Assembly: GCA_015484845.1 (NCBI GenBank)
Contig: WFUT01000041.1
Span: 1-52,803, forward strand
Length of the DNA: 52,803 bases
Source of the DNA: Desulfobulbaceae bacterium
Lineage (GTDB): Bacteria; Desulfobacterota; Desulfobulbia; Desulfobulbales; Desulfobulbaceae
Direction of reading: 5' to 3'
In this document: one piece after another, positions 44,484 through 52,803 of the stretch
Position numbering within the stretch: the stretch's first letter is position 1
Layout: each line of letters starts with the position of its first letter
Notes under the pieces: model-generated
What the model saw: the letters and a program-made list of their open reading frames with translations, nothing else
Database searches by the model: none
What the model was told of the DNA's origin: nothing
Translations under genes and position numbers: made by a program

Positions 44484-47201
44484 TTATGCAGCCTGCTTCG
44501 GCTCCCCGGGCCCTGGCCTGAACAGCCGCAGCCGGTTGGCGTTGCTGACCACGGTCACGGACGAGAGCGCCATGGCGGCGCTGGCGAACATGGGATGCAG
44601 GAGCCAGCCGGTAAAGGGATAGAAGACACCGGCGGCCAGGGGGATACCGATCCCGTTGTAGATAAAGGCGCCGAACAGGTTCTGCTTGATGTTGCGGATC
44701 ACGGCCCGGGACAGGGCAATGGCCACCGGCACATGGGCGAGCGAGTCGCCGGCCAGGGTGATATCGGCGTTGTCAATGGCCACGTCGGTGCCCGAACCGA
44801 TGGCAAAGCCCGTGTCGGCCAGGGACAGGGCCGGGGCGTCGTTGACGCCGTCCCCCACCATGCCGACCCGGAAGCCGCGCTCCTGCAGGGCCCGCACCAC
44901 CTCGAGCTTCTCCTCGGGCAGCAGTTCGCTGTGGACCTCGCGGATTCCCAGCTCGCCGGCCACGGCCCTGGCGGTCTTTTCCGCGTCACCGGTGCACATG
45001 ACCACCTCCACGCCCTGCTCCTGCAGGGCCCGGACCGCACCGGCCGAGTCGGGCCGCACCGGGTCCCTGAGGATCAGCAGGCCGAGGACCCGCTCCCGGT
45101 CCGCCAGCCAGACCGGGGTACCGCCCTGGCCGGCATGACGGTCGGCGGCCTCCTCCAGGTCCGGCTCCACCGCGATACCCTGTTCCCGGAGAAAATGGCG
45201 GTTGCCGAGCAGAAAGCGGCGTCCCTCGGCCGTTCCCTCCACCCCCCGTCCGGGCACGGAGGTAAAATCCGCCATGGCCGCGGGCTCCAGGCGGGCGCCG
45301 CGGCAGGACGCCAGCACCGCCTCGGCCAGGGGATGTTCCGAGGCCGATTCCAGGCCGGCCGCCAGTTGCAGCACCTTGTCGGAGTCCATCTCCCTGCCAG
45401 CGATGATCTCGGTCACCTCCGGCCTGCCCATGGTCAGGGTGCCGGTCTTGTCCACCACCAGGTGGGTCAGGCGGGAGGCGGTCTGCAGGGCGTCGCTGTT
45501 GGAGATCAGGATGTTGAGCTGCGCCGCCCGGCTGGTGCCGACCATAATGGCGATGGGCGTGGCCAGGCCCAGGGCGCAGGGACAGGCGATGACCAGGACC
45601 GCGATGCCCGTGGTCAGGGCGTGGGCCAGGCGCGGCTCGGGCCCGAGCAGGAGCCAGGTGACAAAGGTGATGATCGAGATACAGATGACCGTGGGCACGA
45701 AGACCGCTGCCACCCGGTCCGCCAGGCGGCCGATGGCCGGCTTGGAGAGCTGGGCCTTCCTGACCATGTTGATGATCCGGGCCAGGGTGGTCTCGGACCC
45801 CAGCCTGGTCACCCGGAAGAGCAGCGAGCCGGAGCGGTTCATGGTGCCGCCGGTCACGGTGTCGTCCGGTCCCTTCTCCACCGGCACCGGCTCGCCGGTG
45901 AGCATGGACTCGTCCACCATGGTGCGGCCCTCGGTGACCACGCCGTCAATGGGGATCTTTTCACCCGGCCGCACCCGGACCAGGTCGCCGACCCGGAGCA
46001 GGGAGACCGGCACCTCGATCTCATGCCCGTCCAGCACCACCCGGGCCGACCTGGCCCGCAGCCCGACCAGGGAGGAGATCGCCTCGCTGGTGGTCCGCTT
46101 GGCCCGCACCTCCAGGGCGTGGCCGAACTGGAGAAAGGCCAGGATCATCACCGAGGCGTCGAGATAGAGATGGTGACTGCGGCCGGGGATGAAGTCGGGC
46201 CAGGCGATGGCCATCACCGAGGCCAGCCAGGCCGCGGCCGTGCCCAGGGCCACCAGGGTGTCCATGTTGGCGCTGGCGTGCCGGGCCTGCTTCCAGGCGG
46301 TGACATAGTAGTTGCGGCCGCTGTAGACCATGGTTGCCAGGCAGAGGAGGGCCATGCCGCCCCAGAAGGGCCTGTTCTCGGCCAGGGTGGGGAACAACCC
46401 CGACATATCGCCGGCCATGATCCCGAATCCCACCAGGGCCGCGACAATGGCCCGCTGCCAGGAGCGGCGGATCTCGCGCCTGGCTTCCTCGGCCTGGCGC
46501 CGGGAGGGATCCTCGTACCGCTCCTCGATGCTACACCGATGGCCTGCCTGCTCCAGCAGGAGCACCAGCCGGGCCGGATGCAGGGACGTGGTCACCCGCA
46601 ACCGTCCCTCTGACCAGGACAGGACAATGGCCGGATCCTCGCGCCGCAGGATCTCTTCCAGGGCCGACTGCCGCTCCCCGGCGGGCGGCTCGGCAAAACG
46701 AACAAAAAAGGTATCGCTGCGCGCCTCCTCGACCAGAAAGGCGTCGTAGCCGCGATCCCGGATCACGGCCACCACCTGGTCCGGATCCCCTCCCACGACC
46801 CGCGCCTTCTTCTCCACCAGGCTGACCGTGGCCGACCGTACGCCCTCCACCCCGAGGATGGCCCGTTCCACGTTGCCCACGCAGGCGGCGCAGGCCATGT
46901 CCCGGATACCGATCTCGTAGCCAGCGGCCTCCCCTGCCTGCTCCGTGCCGGCCCCGACCAGCTCTGCCTCGTAGCCGGCCTCGCGCACCGCCCGGACCAC
47001 GGCCGCCGGATCACCGCCCCGGACCAGGGCCTCCTTCTCCACCAGGTTGACCGAGGCCGACTCCACCCCGTCCACGGCCAGGATCGCCTTCTCCACCCTG
47101 GAGACGCAGGCGGCGCAGGCCATGTCGCCCACCCGGATCACGTAGGCCGGCCCGGCGCCGCCCGGCAAACTGTTTTTCTCTTTTTCCGTGTTCTCTGGCA
47201 T
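44484..47201 (-). CDS. copA: copper-translocating P-type ATPase (CopA-like)
   Basis: A 905-residue P1B-type ATPase. Two N-terminal heavy-metal-binding domains carry DMACAAC (Cys29/Cys32 and Cys104/Cys107). The membrane metal site is ACPCALG (near 540), the phosphorylation loop DKTGTLTMG (near 584), and the hinge and nucleotide motifs TGDAEKTA and [13 protein letters not shown] are present, together with the HP dipeptide ([11 protein letters not shown]). These assign it to Cu(I) export from the cytoplasm. GGAG lies eight bases before the ATG. No CueR, CopZ or copper-sensing operator was recognised nearby. It is divergent from the SNF2 gene and transcribed toward the hybrid kinase gene, 189 bases away. 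Confidence 0.92.
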   Translation of the reverse strand: MPENTEKEKNSLPGGAGPAYVIRVGDMACAACVSRVEKAILAVDGVESASVNLVEKEALVRGGDPAAVVRAVREAGYEAELVGAGTEQAGEAAGYEIGIRDMACAACVGNVERAILGVEGVRSATVSLVEKKARVVGGDPDQVVAVIRDRGYDAFLVEEARSDTFFVRFAEPPAGERQSALEEILRREDPAIVLSWSEGRLRVTTSLHPARLVLLLEQAGHRCSIEERYEDPSRRQAEEARREIRRSWQRAIVAALVGFGIMAGDMSGLFPTLAENRPFWGGMALLCLATMVYSGRNYYVTAWKQARHASANMDTLVALGTAAAWLASVMAIAWPDFIPGRSHHLYLDASVMILAFLQFGHALEVRAKRTTSEAISSLVGLRARSARVVLDGHEIEVPVSLLRVGDLVRVRPGEKIPIDGVVTEGRTMVDESMLTGEPVPVEKGPDDTVTGGTMNRSGSLLFRVTRLGSETTLARIINMVRKAQLSKPAIGRLADRVAAVFVPTVICISIITFVTWLLLGPEPRLAHALTTGIAVLVIACPCALGLATPIAIMVGTSRAAQLNILISNSDALQTASRLTHLVVDKTGTLTMGRPEVTEIIAGREMDSDKVLQLAAGLESASEHPLAEAVLASCRGARLEPAAMADFTSVPGRGVEGTAEGRRFLLGNRHFLREQGIAVEPDLEEAADRHAGQGGTPVWLADRERVLGLLILRDPVRPDSAGAVRALQEQGVEVVMCTGDAEKTARAVAGELGIREVHSELLPEEKLEVVRALQERGFRVGMVGDGVNDAPALSLADTGFAIGSGTDVAIDNADITLAGDSLAHVPVAIALSRAVIRNIKQNLFGAFIYNGIGIPLAAGVFYPFTGWLLHPMFASAAMALSSVTVVSNANRLRLFRPGPGEPKQAA

Positions 47202-47431
47202 GTTCCGGTTCTCCGATCGCGCCGGGCCCGGGAAAAGGGGGCCCGTGGCAACGTATCCCGCATACTACCACATCGTCAGCGTCTGCTCACCATCTTTGGC
47301 CGGGGCGAAAGGAAATTTCGTGGTCCCGGCTCCGGCCCCATGCAGCCGCACCGGCGCCGAATTGAGGATTTACAGAAATCCACGCTTTTGGTAGTCTCTG
47401 CCGCAAACAAACCGGCACCGCCAAAACGACC

Positions 47432-50400
47432 ATGCACGACACCACACGGAAAAAACACGAGCAACAGTACAGGAAGCTGGCGCCCCTGCAGCAGGCGCTG
47501 CTGCGGATCATCGCTGTCAGCGGCAATGGCGCCAGCACCAAGACATCGCTCCTGCGCTGCGTCTCCGCCCTCTCGCTGCGTAACGATTCAGGAAAGACCT
47601 GGAAGCCCACCGAGGTGCGCAAGGCATTGACCGATCTCCAGGAGGGGGACCTGGTCACGACCAGGAGCTCGCGCCTCTCCCTGCCCGGCCACCTCCGCAT
47701 GATCGCCCTCCTGGACAGCCTGGAGCAGCCGGACTTCGCCGACCAGGCCCGGACCATCAACGATCAACTCAACCCGCCGCACCTGGATCTCGGACGACTG
47801 GGCAACGCCAGGGAGGACCTGTTGCTGCGCAACCTCCAGATCAGCATCCTGACCGGCGCGCCGGAAAAGGATATCCGGCACCTGTTGCAGTTCGCCATTG
47901 TCTCCCAGGTGTTCGGCTTCCGGGCCGAGCATCCCCTCAAGACCCTGTTCCTGGACCCCTATTACCCGGAGATCCTGCCCCACCTCGTTGCCTCCGGCTC
48001 GCCGGTGGTGGTGAACTGGATCCTGGAACGGATCGCGACCGAGATCCTGCCCCTGCAGGGAACCGGTGACCTGGCCCGCCTGCTTGCCTCTGACGCCTGC
48101 CGGCCCGAGCAGCAGGCGCGCATCATCACGAGCCTCCTTTTCTGCGGCCGCAACGACCTGGTGGAGGAACTGCTGGAGGACCCTGCCATGGCGGCCTGCG
48201 AGCTGCCGCCCCTGCAGGCCCTGCTGGCGGTCTTCACCGGCCGCACCAACGACGCCCTGGCCGGCTTTGACCGGTGGGCCCAGGTCCTGCGCAAGGCAAG
48301 CCGCAAGAAATTCGTGCCCTTTCCCGGCTATGCCCAGTTCCTCTTTCTCTGCACCCTGCTCCGTTCCGCCGACCCGCAGCGGCTGAACCAGGGCATGCAA
48401 ACCATCCGCGCCCACGGCCGCCGCCTGGAGGATCCAAACCTCCGGCCGGCCACTTTCCTTGCCCTGGCCATGCAGGAGCCCTTTGCCGAGCGGCTGGGCC
48501 TGACACTCAGGCCCGCGGAGCGGCTGGTGGACCTGGAACTCGATGAGGTCGAGATATCGCTGCCCGACCTGTTGCACTGCATGATCCTCTCCTGGATCCG
48601 GCCAGGGGCGGCCCGCAAACAGGCGCCGCGGATCAGCAGGATCCTGGCCCAGGCCACGTCGAGCCAGAACCTGTGGCTGGTCGCGGAGGCGGCCAACATC
48701 CTGGCACGACTGGGGATGGCCAGGAAAAAACATACCGACATCGTCGGCGAGATCCGGCGGGCCAGCGGCCTGGCCTGCCTGTCAGACTGCTGGACAGACC
48801 TGCCGGCCTGGCAGAAGACACTGCTGGCCCTGCAGGGCCTGGCCGACGGTACCGCCGGCAGCGCCACCACCGGTGGCCAGCGGCTGGTCTGGTTCCTCGG
48901 GCCGCACAGCGACCCGGCCCGGGTCACGCTGGAGCCCAGGCTGCAGAAAAAGGGAAAGAACGGCCGCTGGAGCAAGGGGCGGGTGGTGGCGCTCAAGACC
49001 CTGTTCGAGAAGAGTGACTCCATGGAGGGCCTCTCCGGGCTGGACCGCTCCCTGGTCGCCCTGATTACCATCCACCGGGAACAGCAGTACTGGTACGGCC
49101 ACCGCAAGACCACCTACCACCTCGATCCGGTCAAGGCCCTGCCCCTGCTCGCCAGGCATCCCCTGGTCTTCCTGGCCGACTCGCCCTCCACCAGGGTGGA
49201 CATCGTGATGGCCCGGCCCGGTCTCAGCATCAGCCACGAAAAGGACCAGGTCCGGCTGGAGCTGGTGCCGCCTGCCAAGGCCATGCACGAGGAAGGCGCC
49301 CTGGTGCGGGAGACACCGACCCGCTACGCCTTCTACCGGCTGGACAGCGGCCAGCAGCGCCTCTACCAGATCCTGGCCCGGCCGATGACCCTGCCGGCCG
49401 AGGCGGCCGACAGCCTGCGCTCCTCTGTCGCCTCCCTCTCCTCCCTGGTCACCATCCAGTCCGATCTCGACGGCCTGGGCGACGACATCCCCACCGAACA
49501 GGGCGATCCCACGCCCCATGTCCACCTGCTGCCCGCGGGCCAGGGACTGCAGGCCGAGTTCCTGGTCCGTCCCCTGGCCGGTGCCGATACCTGGTGCCGG
49601 CCGGGCCGGGGCGGCGAGACCGTGCTCGCCCGGGTCGAGGGCCGCCCGGTGAAGGCGGTCCGCGACCTGGACAGGGAACAGCAACTCTGCGAGCAGGTGA
49701 TCCGCTCCTGCCCCACCCTGGAGCGGCAGGAGCCGGTGGACGGTGTCTATCGCCTGGAGGACACGCAGGACGGCCTGGAGATGCTGCTGGAGCTGGGCCG
49801 CCTGAACGAGCAAGTGATCCTGGAATGGCCCAGGGGAGAGAAGTTCCGGGTGCGTGGCGAGGCCTCCTTTGCCCGGTTCTCGCTGCGCCTGAAAAAGGAC
49901 CGCGACTGGTTCGCCGCCACCGGCAGGCTGGAGGTGGACAACGAGCTGGCCCTGGACCTGAAACAGCTCCTCCAGATGCTGGAACAGTCACCGGGCCGCT
50001 TTGTCCAGCTCGACGACGGCTCTTTTCTTGCCCTGACCCGGGAATTCCGCAAGCGGATCAGCGAACTGCGCGCCTACGGCGAACTGCGCGGCAAGGGCGT
50101 GCGCATCCCGCCGCTGGCCTCCCTGGCCCTGGAGGAGCTGACCGAGCAGGCCGGCTCACTGCACACGGACAGGGCCTGGAAGGACCACGTGGCCCGGCTC
50201 GGCAGGCCGGTGGACCCGGAACTGCCCTCCACCCTGCAGGCCAGGCTGCGGCCCTACCAGGTGGAGGGCTTCCGCTGGCTGGCCCGCCTCTCCCAGTGGG
50301 GCGTGGGCGCCTGCCTGGCCGACGACATGGGCCTGGGCAAGACCGTGCAGGCGCTGGCCGCGGTCCTGCTCCGGGCCCCTGACGGCCCGACCCTGGTGGT

Positions 50401-51700
50401 GGCGCCACTCTCGGTGATCGCCAACTGGCAGGAAGAGGCACGCCGCTTTGCCCCCACCCTGCAGGTCCGCCACTTCGGGCCCGGCGACCGCGACGCCTGC
50501 CTGGACGACCTGGGCCCCTTTGCCCTGGTGGTCTGCAGCTATGGCCTGCTGGGCACGGAGATCGACCGGCTGGCCAAGGTGGACTGGCAGACCGTGATCC
50601 TGGACGAGGCCCAGGCGATCAAGAACCACCAGACCCGGCGCGCCCGTGCCGCCCTGCGCCTCAGGGCCGGTTTCCGCCTGGCCACCACCGGCACGCCGCT
50701 CGAAAACAACCTCTCCGAGCTCTGGTCCCTGTTCCGCTTTCTCAACCCCGGCCTGCTCGGCTCGCGCAAGTCCTTTCACGAGCGTTTTGTCCTGCCCATC
50801 GAGGGCGACCGGGACCGGGAGGCCCGGCACCGGCTGCGCCGCCTGATCCGTCCCTTCCTCCTGCGCCGGATCAAGAGCGAGGTCCTGCAGGAACTGCCGC
50901 CCCGCACCGATATCGCCCTGGAGGTCGTCATGAGCCCGGAGGAGGCCGCCCTCTACGAGGCCCAGCGGCAGAGGGCCGTGGAACGGCTTGCCGGCGCGGA
51001 CAACGAGGAGGACGGCGGCCGGCACCTGCGTATCCTGGCCGAGATCATGCGGTTGCGGCGGCTGTGCTGCAACCCGCGGCTGCTCGACCCGGACAGCCGT
51101 ATTCCCTCCTCCAAGCTCAAGGTCTTTGACGACATCCTGGCCGAGCTGCTGGCCGGCGGCCACAAGGCCCTGGTCTTCAGCCAGTTTGTCGACCACCTGC
51201 ACATCATCCGCGACCACCTGGAAGAGCAGAAGATCAGCTACCAGTACCTGGACGGCCAGACCAGCCGCAAGCAGCGCGAAACCAGGGTCCGGGCCTTCCA
51301 GGCCGGCAAGGGCGATGTCTTCCTCATCAGCCTCAAGGCCGGTGGCACCGGTCTCAACCTGACCGCGGCCGACTACGTCATCCACATGGATCCCTGGTGG
51401 AACCCGGCCGTGGAGGACCAGGCCTCGGACCGGGCCCACCGCATCGGCCAGCAGCGGCCGGTCACCGTGTACCGCCTGGTCACCCGGGGCACCATCGAGG
51501 AGCAGATCGTCCGCCTGCACGAGGAAAAACGCGATCTCGCCGACTCGCTCCTCTCCGGCACCGACATCAGCGCCCGACTCACCACCGACGAACTGCTGCA
51601 CCTGCTCCGGCAGGAGGGGGAAAACGACCAGGGCCCGCCGGCAGGGGAGGCGACAGGACGAACCTGCCATCACCCCGCGGGAAACGAGCGCCGTCATTGA
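47432..51700 (+). CDS. SNF2-family ATP-dependent helicase with a long uncharacterised N-terminus
   Basis: A 1422-residue protein. The C-terminal SNF2 motor (about 940-1400) is complete: motif I ADDMGLGKT, motif II LDEAQAIK, motif III ATTGTPLENN, then LVFSQFVDHL, GGTGLNLTAADYVIHMD and the arginine-finger motif QASDRAHRIGQ. Residues 1-940 show no motif that I recognise; they look helical at first (residues 1-450) and then more mixed. Bacterial SNF2 proteins with comparable N-termini serve in transcription recycling (RapA-like), DNA repair, or phage-defence systems. No restriction or methylase gene stands near it. The start is the ATG at 47432, with a weak AAAACG upstream. A carbonic anhydrase gene follows at a 31-base distance. 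Confidence 0.88.
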   Translation: MHDTTRKKHEQQYRKLAPLQQALLRIIAVSGNGASTKTSLLRCVSALSLRNDSGKTWKPTEVRKALTDLQEGDLVTTRSSRLSLPGHLRMIALLDSLEQPDFADQARTINDQLNPPHLDLGRLGNAREDLLLRNLQISILTGAPEKDIRHLLQFAIVSQVFGFRAEHPLKTLFLDPYYPEILPHLVASGSPVVVNWILERIATEILPLQGTGDLARLLASDACRPEQQARIITSLLFCGRNDLVEELLEDPAMAACELPPLQALLAVFTGRTNDALAGFDRWAQVLRKASRKKFVPFPGYAQFLFLCTLLRSADPQRLNQGMQTIRAHGRRLEDPNLRPATFLALAMQEPFAERLGLTLRPAERLVDLELDEVEISLPDLLHCMILSWIRPGAARKQAPRISRILAQATSSQNLWLVAEAANILARLGMARKKHTDIVGEIRRASGLACLSDCWTDLPAWQKTLLALQGLADGTAGSATTGGQRLVWFLGPHSDPARVTLEPRLQKKGKNGRWSKGRVVALKTLFEKSDSMEGLSGLDRSLVALITIHREQQYWYGHRKTTYHLDPVKALPLLARHPLVFLADSPSTRVDIVMARPGLSISHEKDQVRLELVPPAKAMHEEGALVRETPTRYAFYRLDSGQQRLYQILARPMTLPAEAADSLRSSVASLSSLVTIQSDLDGLGDDIPTEQGDPTPHVHLLPAGQGLQAEFLVRPLAGADTWCRPGRGGETVLARVEGRPVKAVRDLDREQQLCEQVIRSCPTLERQEPVDGVYRLEDTQDGLEMLLELGRLNEQVILEWPRGEKFRVRGEASFARFSLRLKKDRDWFAATGRLEVDNELALDLKQLLQMLEQSPGRFVQLDDGSFLALTREFRKRISELRAYGELRGKGVRIPPLASLALEELTEQAGSLHTDRAWKDHVARLGRPVDPELPSTLQARLRPYQVEGFRWLARLSQWGVGACLADDMGLGKTVQALAAVLLRAPDGPTLVVAPLSVIANWQEEARRFAPTLQVRHFGPGDRDACLDDLGPFALVVCSYGLLGTEIDRLAKVDWQTVILDEAQAIKNHQTRRARAALRLRAGFRLATTGTPLENNLSELWSLFRFLNPGLLGSRKSFHERFVLPIEGDRDREARHRLRRLIRPFLLRRIKSEVLQELPPRTDIALEVVMSPEEAALYEAQRQRAVERLAGADNEEDGGRHLRILAEIMRLRRLCCNPRLLDPDSRIPSSKLKVFDDILAELLAGGHKALVFSQFVDHLHIIRDHLEEQKISYQYLDGQTSRKQRETRVRAFQAGKGDVFLISLKAGGTGLNLTAADYVIHMDPWWNPAVEDQASDRAHRIGQQRPVTVYRLVTRGTIEEQIVRLHEEKRDLADSLLSGTDISARLTTDELLHLLRQEGENDQGPPAGEATGRTCHHPAGNERRH

Positions 51701-51731
51701 ATACATGGCCAGGCCGGGAGGAATACAACCA

Positions 51732-52364
51732 TTGCAACCGCTCCAGCATCTCTTTGACAACAACAAGGCATGGGCAGCGTCGATAAAGGAAAAGGAGCCG
51801 GACTTTTTCCGGCGCCTGTCGCGGCACCAGGCCCCGAAGTACCTGTGGATCGGCTGTTCTGACAGCCGGGTGCCGGCCAATCAGATCATCGGCCTGCAGC
51901 CGGGCGAGGTGTTTGTCCACCGCAACATCGCCAACCTGGTCGTTCATACCGACTTGAACTGCCTGTCCGTTCTCCAGTATGCCGTGGAGGTGCTCAAGGT
52001 CAGGCATATTATTCTCTGCGGCCACTATGGATGCGGCGGTGTACAGGCGGCGCTGGAGAACCATGAACATGGACTGATCGACAACTGGCTGCGGCATATC
52101 AAGGATGTCATCCGCTTCAACCCATCGCAATTCGAAGGGCTTGGTCACAAGGAGAAACTCGACCTGCTCTGTGAACTCAACGTGAAAGAACAGGTTACCA
52201 ACATCTGCAATACCACCATCGTGCAGAATGCCTGGAAACAGGGCAGGGAGCTTTCCGTTCATGGCTGGATCTACAGCATTGAAGACGGGATACTCAGGGA
52301 CCTGAGCGCGTGCCTTGCAACTGCGGAGGTCCCGACCAAAGACGTCATTGCGCCAACCGGGTGA
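51732..52364 (+). CDS. can: beta-class carbonic anhydrase
   Basis: A 210-residue beta-carbonic anhydrase catalysing CO2 + H2O to bicarbonate and proton in the cytoplasm. The zinc ligands Cys42, His98 and Cys101 and the catalytic dyad Asp44/Arg46 (GCSDSRVP, CGHYGCGG) fall at the same residue numbers as in E. coli Can when translation begins at TTG 51732. GGGAGGAA stands eight bases before that TTG. An ATG at 51705 in the same frame lacks a ribosome-binding site, so TTG is preferred. It follows the SNF2 gene by 31 bases on the same strand and may be cotranscribed. Base composition toward its 3' end falls toward the AT-richer IS remnant. Confidence 0.93.
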   Translation: MQPLQHLFDNNKAWAASIKEKEPDFFRRLSRHQAPKYLWIGCSDSRVPANQIIGLQPGEVFVHRNIANLVVHTDLNCLSVLQYAVEVLKVRHIILCGHYGCGGVQAALENHEHGLIDNWLRHIKDVIRFNPSQFEGLGHKEKLDLLCELNVKEQVTNICNTTIVQNAWKQGRELSVHGWIYSIEDGILRDLSACLATAEVPTKDVIAPTG

Positions 52365-52415
52365 AAGCGCCTGCCGCTCCCTGACAGGACAAATTGAACG
52401 AAAACCATCAAGGCA

Positions 52416-52683
52416 ATGGAGGCTGAACGGGATATATTATACCAACAAATCGACAAGTTGCAGGTTGAGCTGAACTGGTTAAAAAAACAACAGGGCATCT
52501 GGGCTAAGTACGGCTGTCAAGCGGTCATACATTGATCCTTCCCATCCGGAGATCAGCATTGCCCGTCAATGTGATCTTCTTTCCTGGCAATCTGGTCAAC
52601 AAAAGACGAGAAATGTCCATGCAATCCTGGCCGCTGATGACCAACATAGCAGATTTTCAGCGGGTTGCCTGACGTTACGATAA
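52416..52683 (+). pseudogene. remnant of an IS3-family transposase (end of orfA, start of orfB)
   Basis: Frame 1 encodes MEAERDILYQQIDKLQVELN continuing to a KKQQG end, the C-terminal coiled coil of IS3-family OrfA. A second frame from about 52519 encodes KRSYIDPSHPEISIARQCDL, the start of IS3-family OrfB (usually LI-P-HP-LSI-RQC-LL), then runs into unrelated sequence and a stop at 52681-52683. Both are truncated: the N-terminal orfA helix-turn-helix and the catalytic DDE core are missing. The overlapping-frame layout is that of a frameshifting IS3 element. It is a decayed fragment with lower GC than the neighbouring genes. Confidence 0.82.
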
Positions 52684-52688
52684 AATGG

Positions 52689-52803
52689 GACCTAAATCCT
52701 GCAATTGGCAATTTTGCCGGAGATGCGAGGCATCAAGGGCGCAGCCGTATACGAATACTTCAAGCCCTTGATAACGAAGCAGATTCGGTAAAATTGCCAA
52801 TCC
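52689..52803. mobile_element. inverted-repeat element at the window end, same family as 15438-15595
   Basis: The first 30 bases match the right end of the 15438-15595 element in 28 positions (GACCTRAATCCTGCAATTGG is shared). Inside, ATTGGCAATTTTGCCG (52704-52719) is mirrored with one mismatch at 52786-52801, and ATCAAGGGC (52732-52740) is mirrored at 52764-52772. The second terminal repeat would lie just past the window. A 22-codon frame (52724-52792) ends within the right arm, as if the tail of a transposase. A deletion derivative of an insertion sequence is likely. Confidence 0.7.

Noticed and set aside
41358-46613. A 1751-codon open frame on the plus strand
   Set aside because: It runs antisense to both the hybrid kinase and copA, whose motifs are intact; composition is that of a reversed GC-rich gene.
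47240-47262. A sigma-54-like TGGCAACG...CGC sequence between copA and the SNF2 gene
   Set aside because: The GG to GC distance is 11, not 10.
51705-51731. ATG at 51705 as the carbonic anhydrase start
   Set aside because: No ribosome-binding site, whereas TTG at 51732 has GGGAGGAA and gives catalytic residues at the same numbers as in E. coli Can.

Overview
GC-rich (roughly two-thirds G+C), gene-dense chromosomal DNA from a Gram-negative bacterium. The mix of genes would fit a Desulfobacterota lineage such as the Desulfobulbales: a type II fatty-acid-like operon with CrtI-type oxidoreductases, a PocR hybrid kinase, a VC_2705-type symporter with acs, LetAB-like envelope transport and a c-di-GMP-I riboswitch. 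No rRNA or tRNA gene is present, so this placement is inference. Both window edges lie in repeat-like sequence (a perfect palindrome on the left, an IS-like inverted repeat on the right), as at assembly contig ends.

Layout. (1) 1-9018, minus strand: an isochorismatase-like hydrolase and alaS, followed with almost no gap by a lipid/polyketide-like operon: ketosynthase, acyl carrier protein, two phytoene-desaturase-like flavoproteins, ketoreductase and a cut-off dehydratase. This is the best candidate for an unusual pathway in the window. (2) 9518-12771, minus: two secreted repeat proteins (beta-propeller plus FN3; parallel beta-helix). (3) 13270-21002, minus: an acetate-utilisation neighbourhood with symporter large and small subunits, a DnaQ-like exonuclease, a cNMP/CBS/DUF294 protein and acs. 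A strong promoter and a 158-bp inverted-repeat element lie in the long gap before the symporter genes. (4) 21281-25362, plus: a small membrane protein, then an ArsR-family regulator with a SqrR/BigR-like cysteine pair, translationally coupled to an MMPL/RND transporter and followed by a DUF2892 protein. (5) 25363-33213, plus: a 61-bp direct repeat, a c-di-GMP-I riboswitch, a 1096-residue secreted adhesin-like protein, and a MalT/SARP-like regulator. (6) 33223-44294: an MscS-family channel, an MFS transporter, LetA and seven-MCE-domain LetB homologues, and a PocR-PAS hybrid histidine kinase. (7) 44484-52364: a CopA-type copper ATPase, a SNF2-family helicase with a 940-residue uncharacterised N-terminus, and a beta-carbonic anhydrase. 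(8) 52365-52803: an IS3-family remnant and a copy of the dispersed inverted-repeat element.

Functional reading. The left operon probably builds and reduces or isomerises an acyl-ACP polyene. The acs/symporter block suggests acetate (or another short organic acid) uptake and activation. The SqrR-like operon points to reactive-sulfur sensing linked to export. The riboswitch places a large surface protein under c-di-GMP control. LetAB, MscS, MMPL and CopA form an envelope-homeostasis and stress stretch. Statements about function rest on motifs and family knowledge; no database search was possible.
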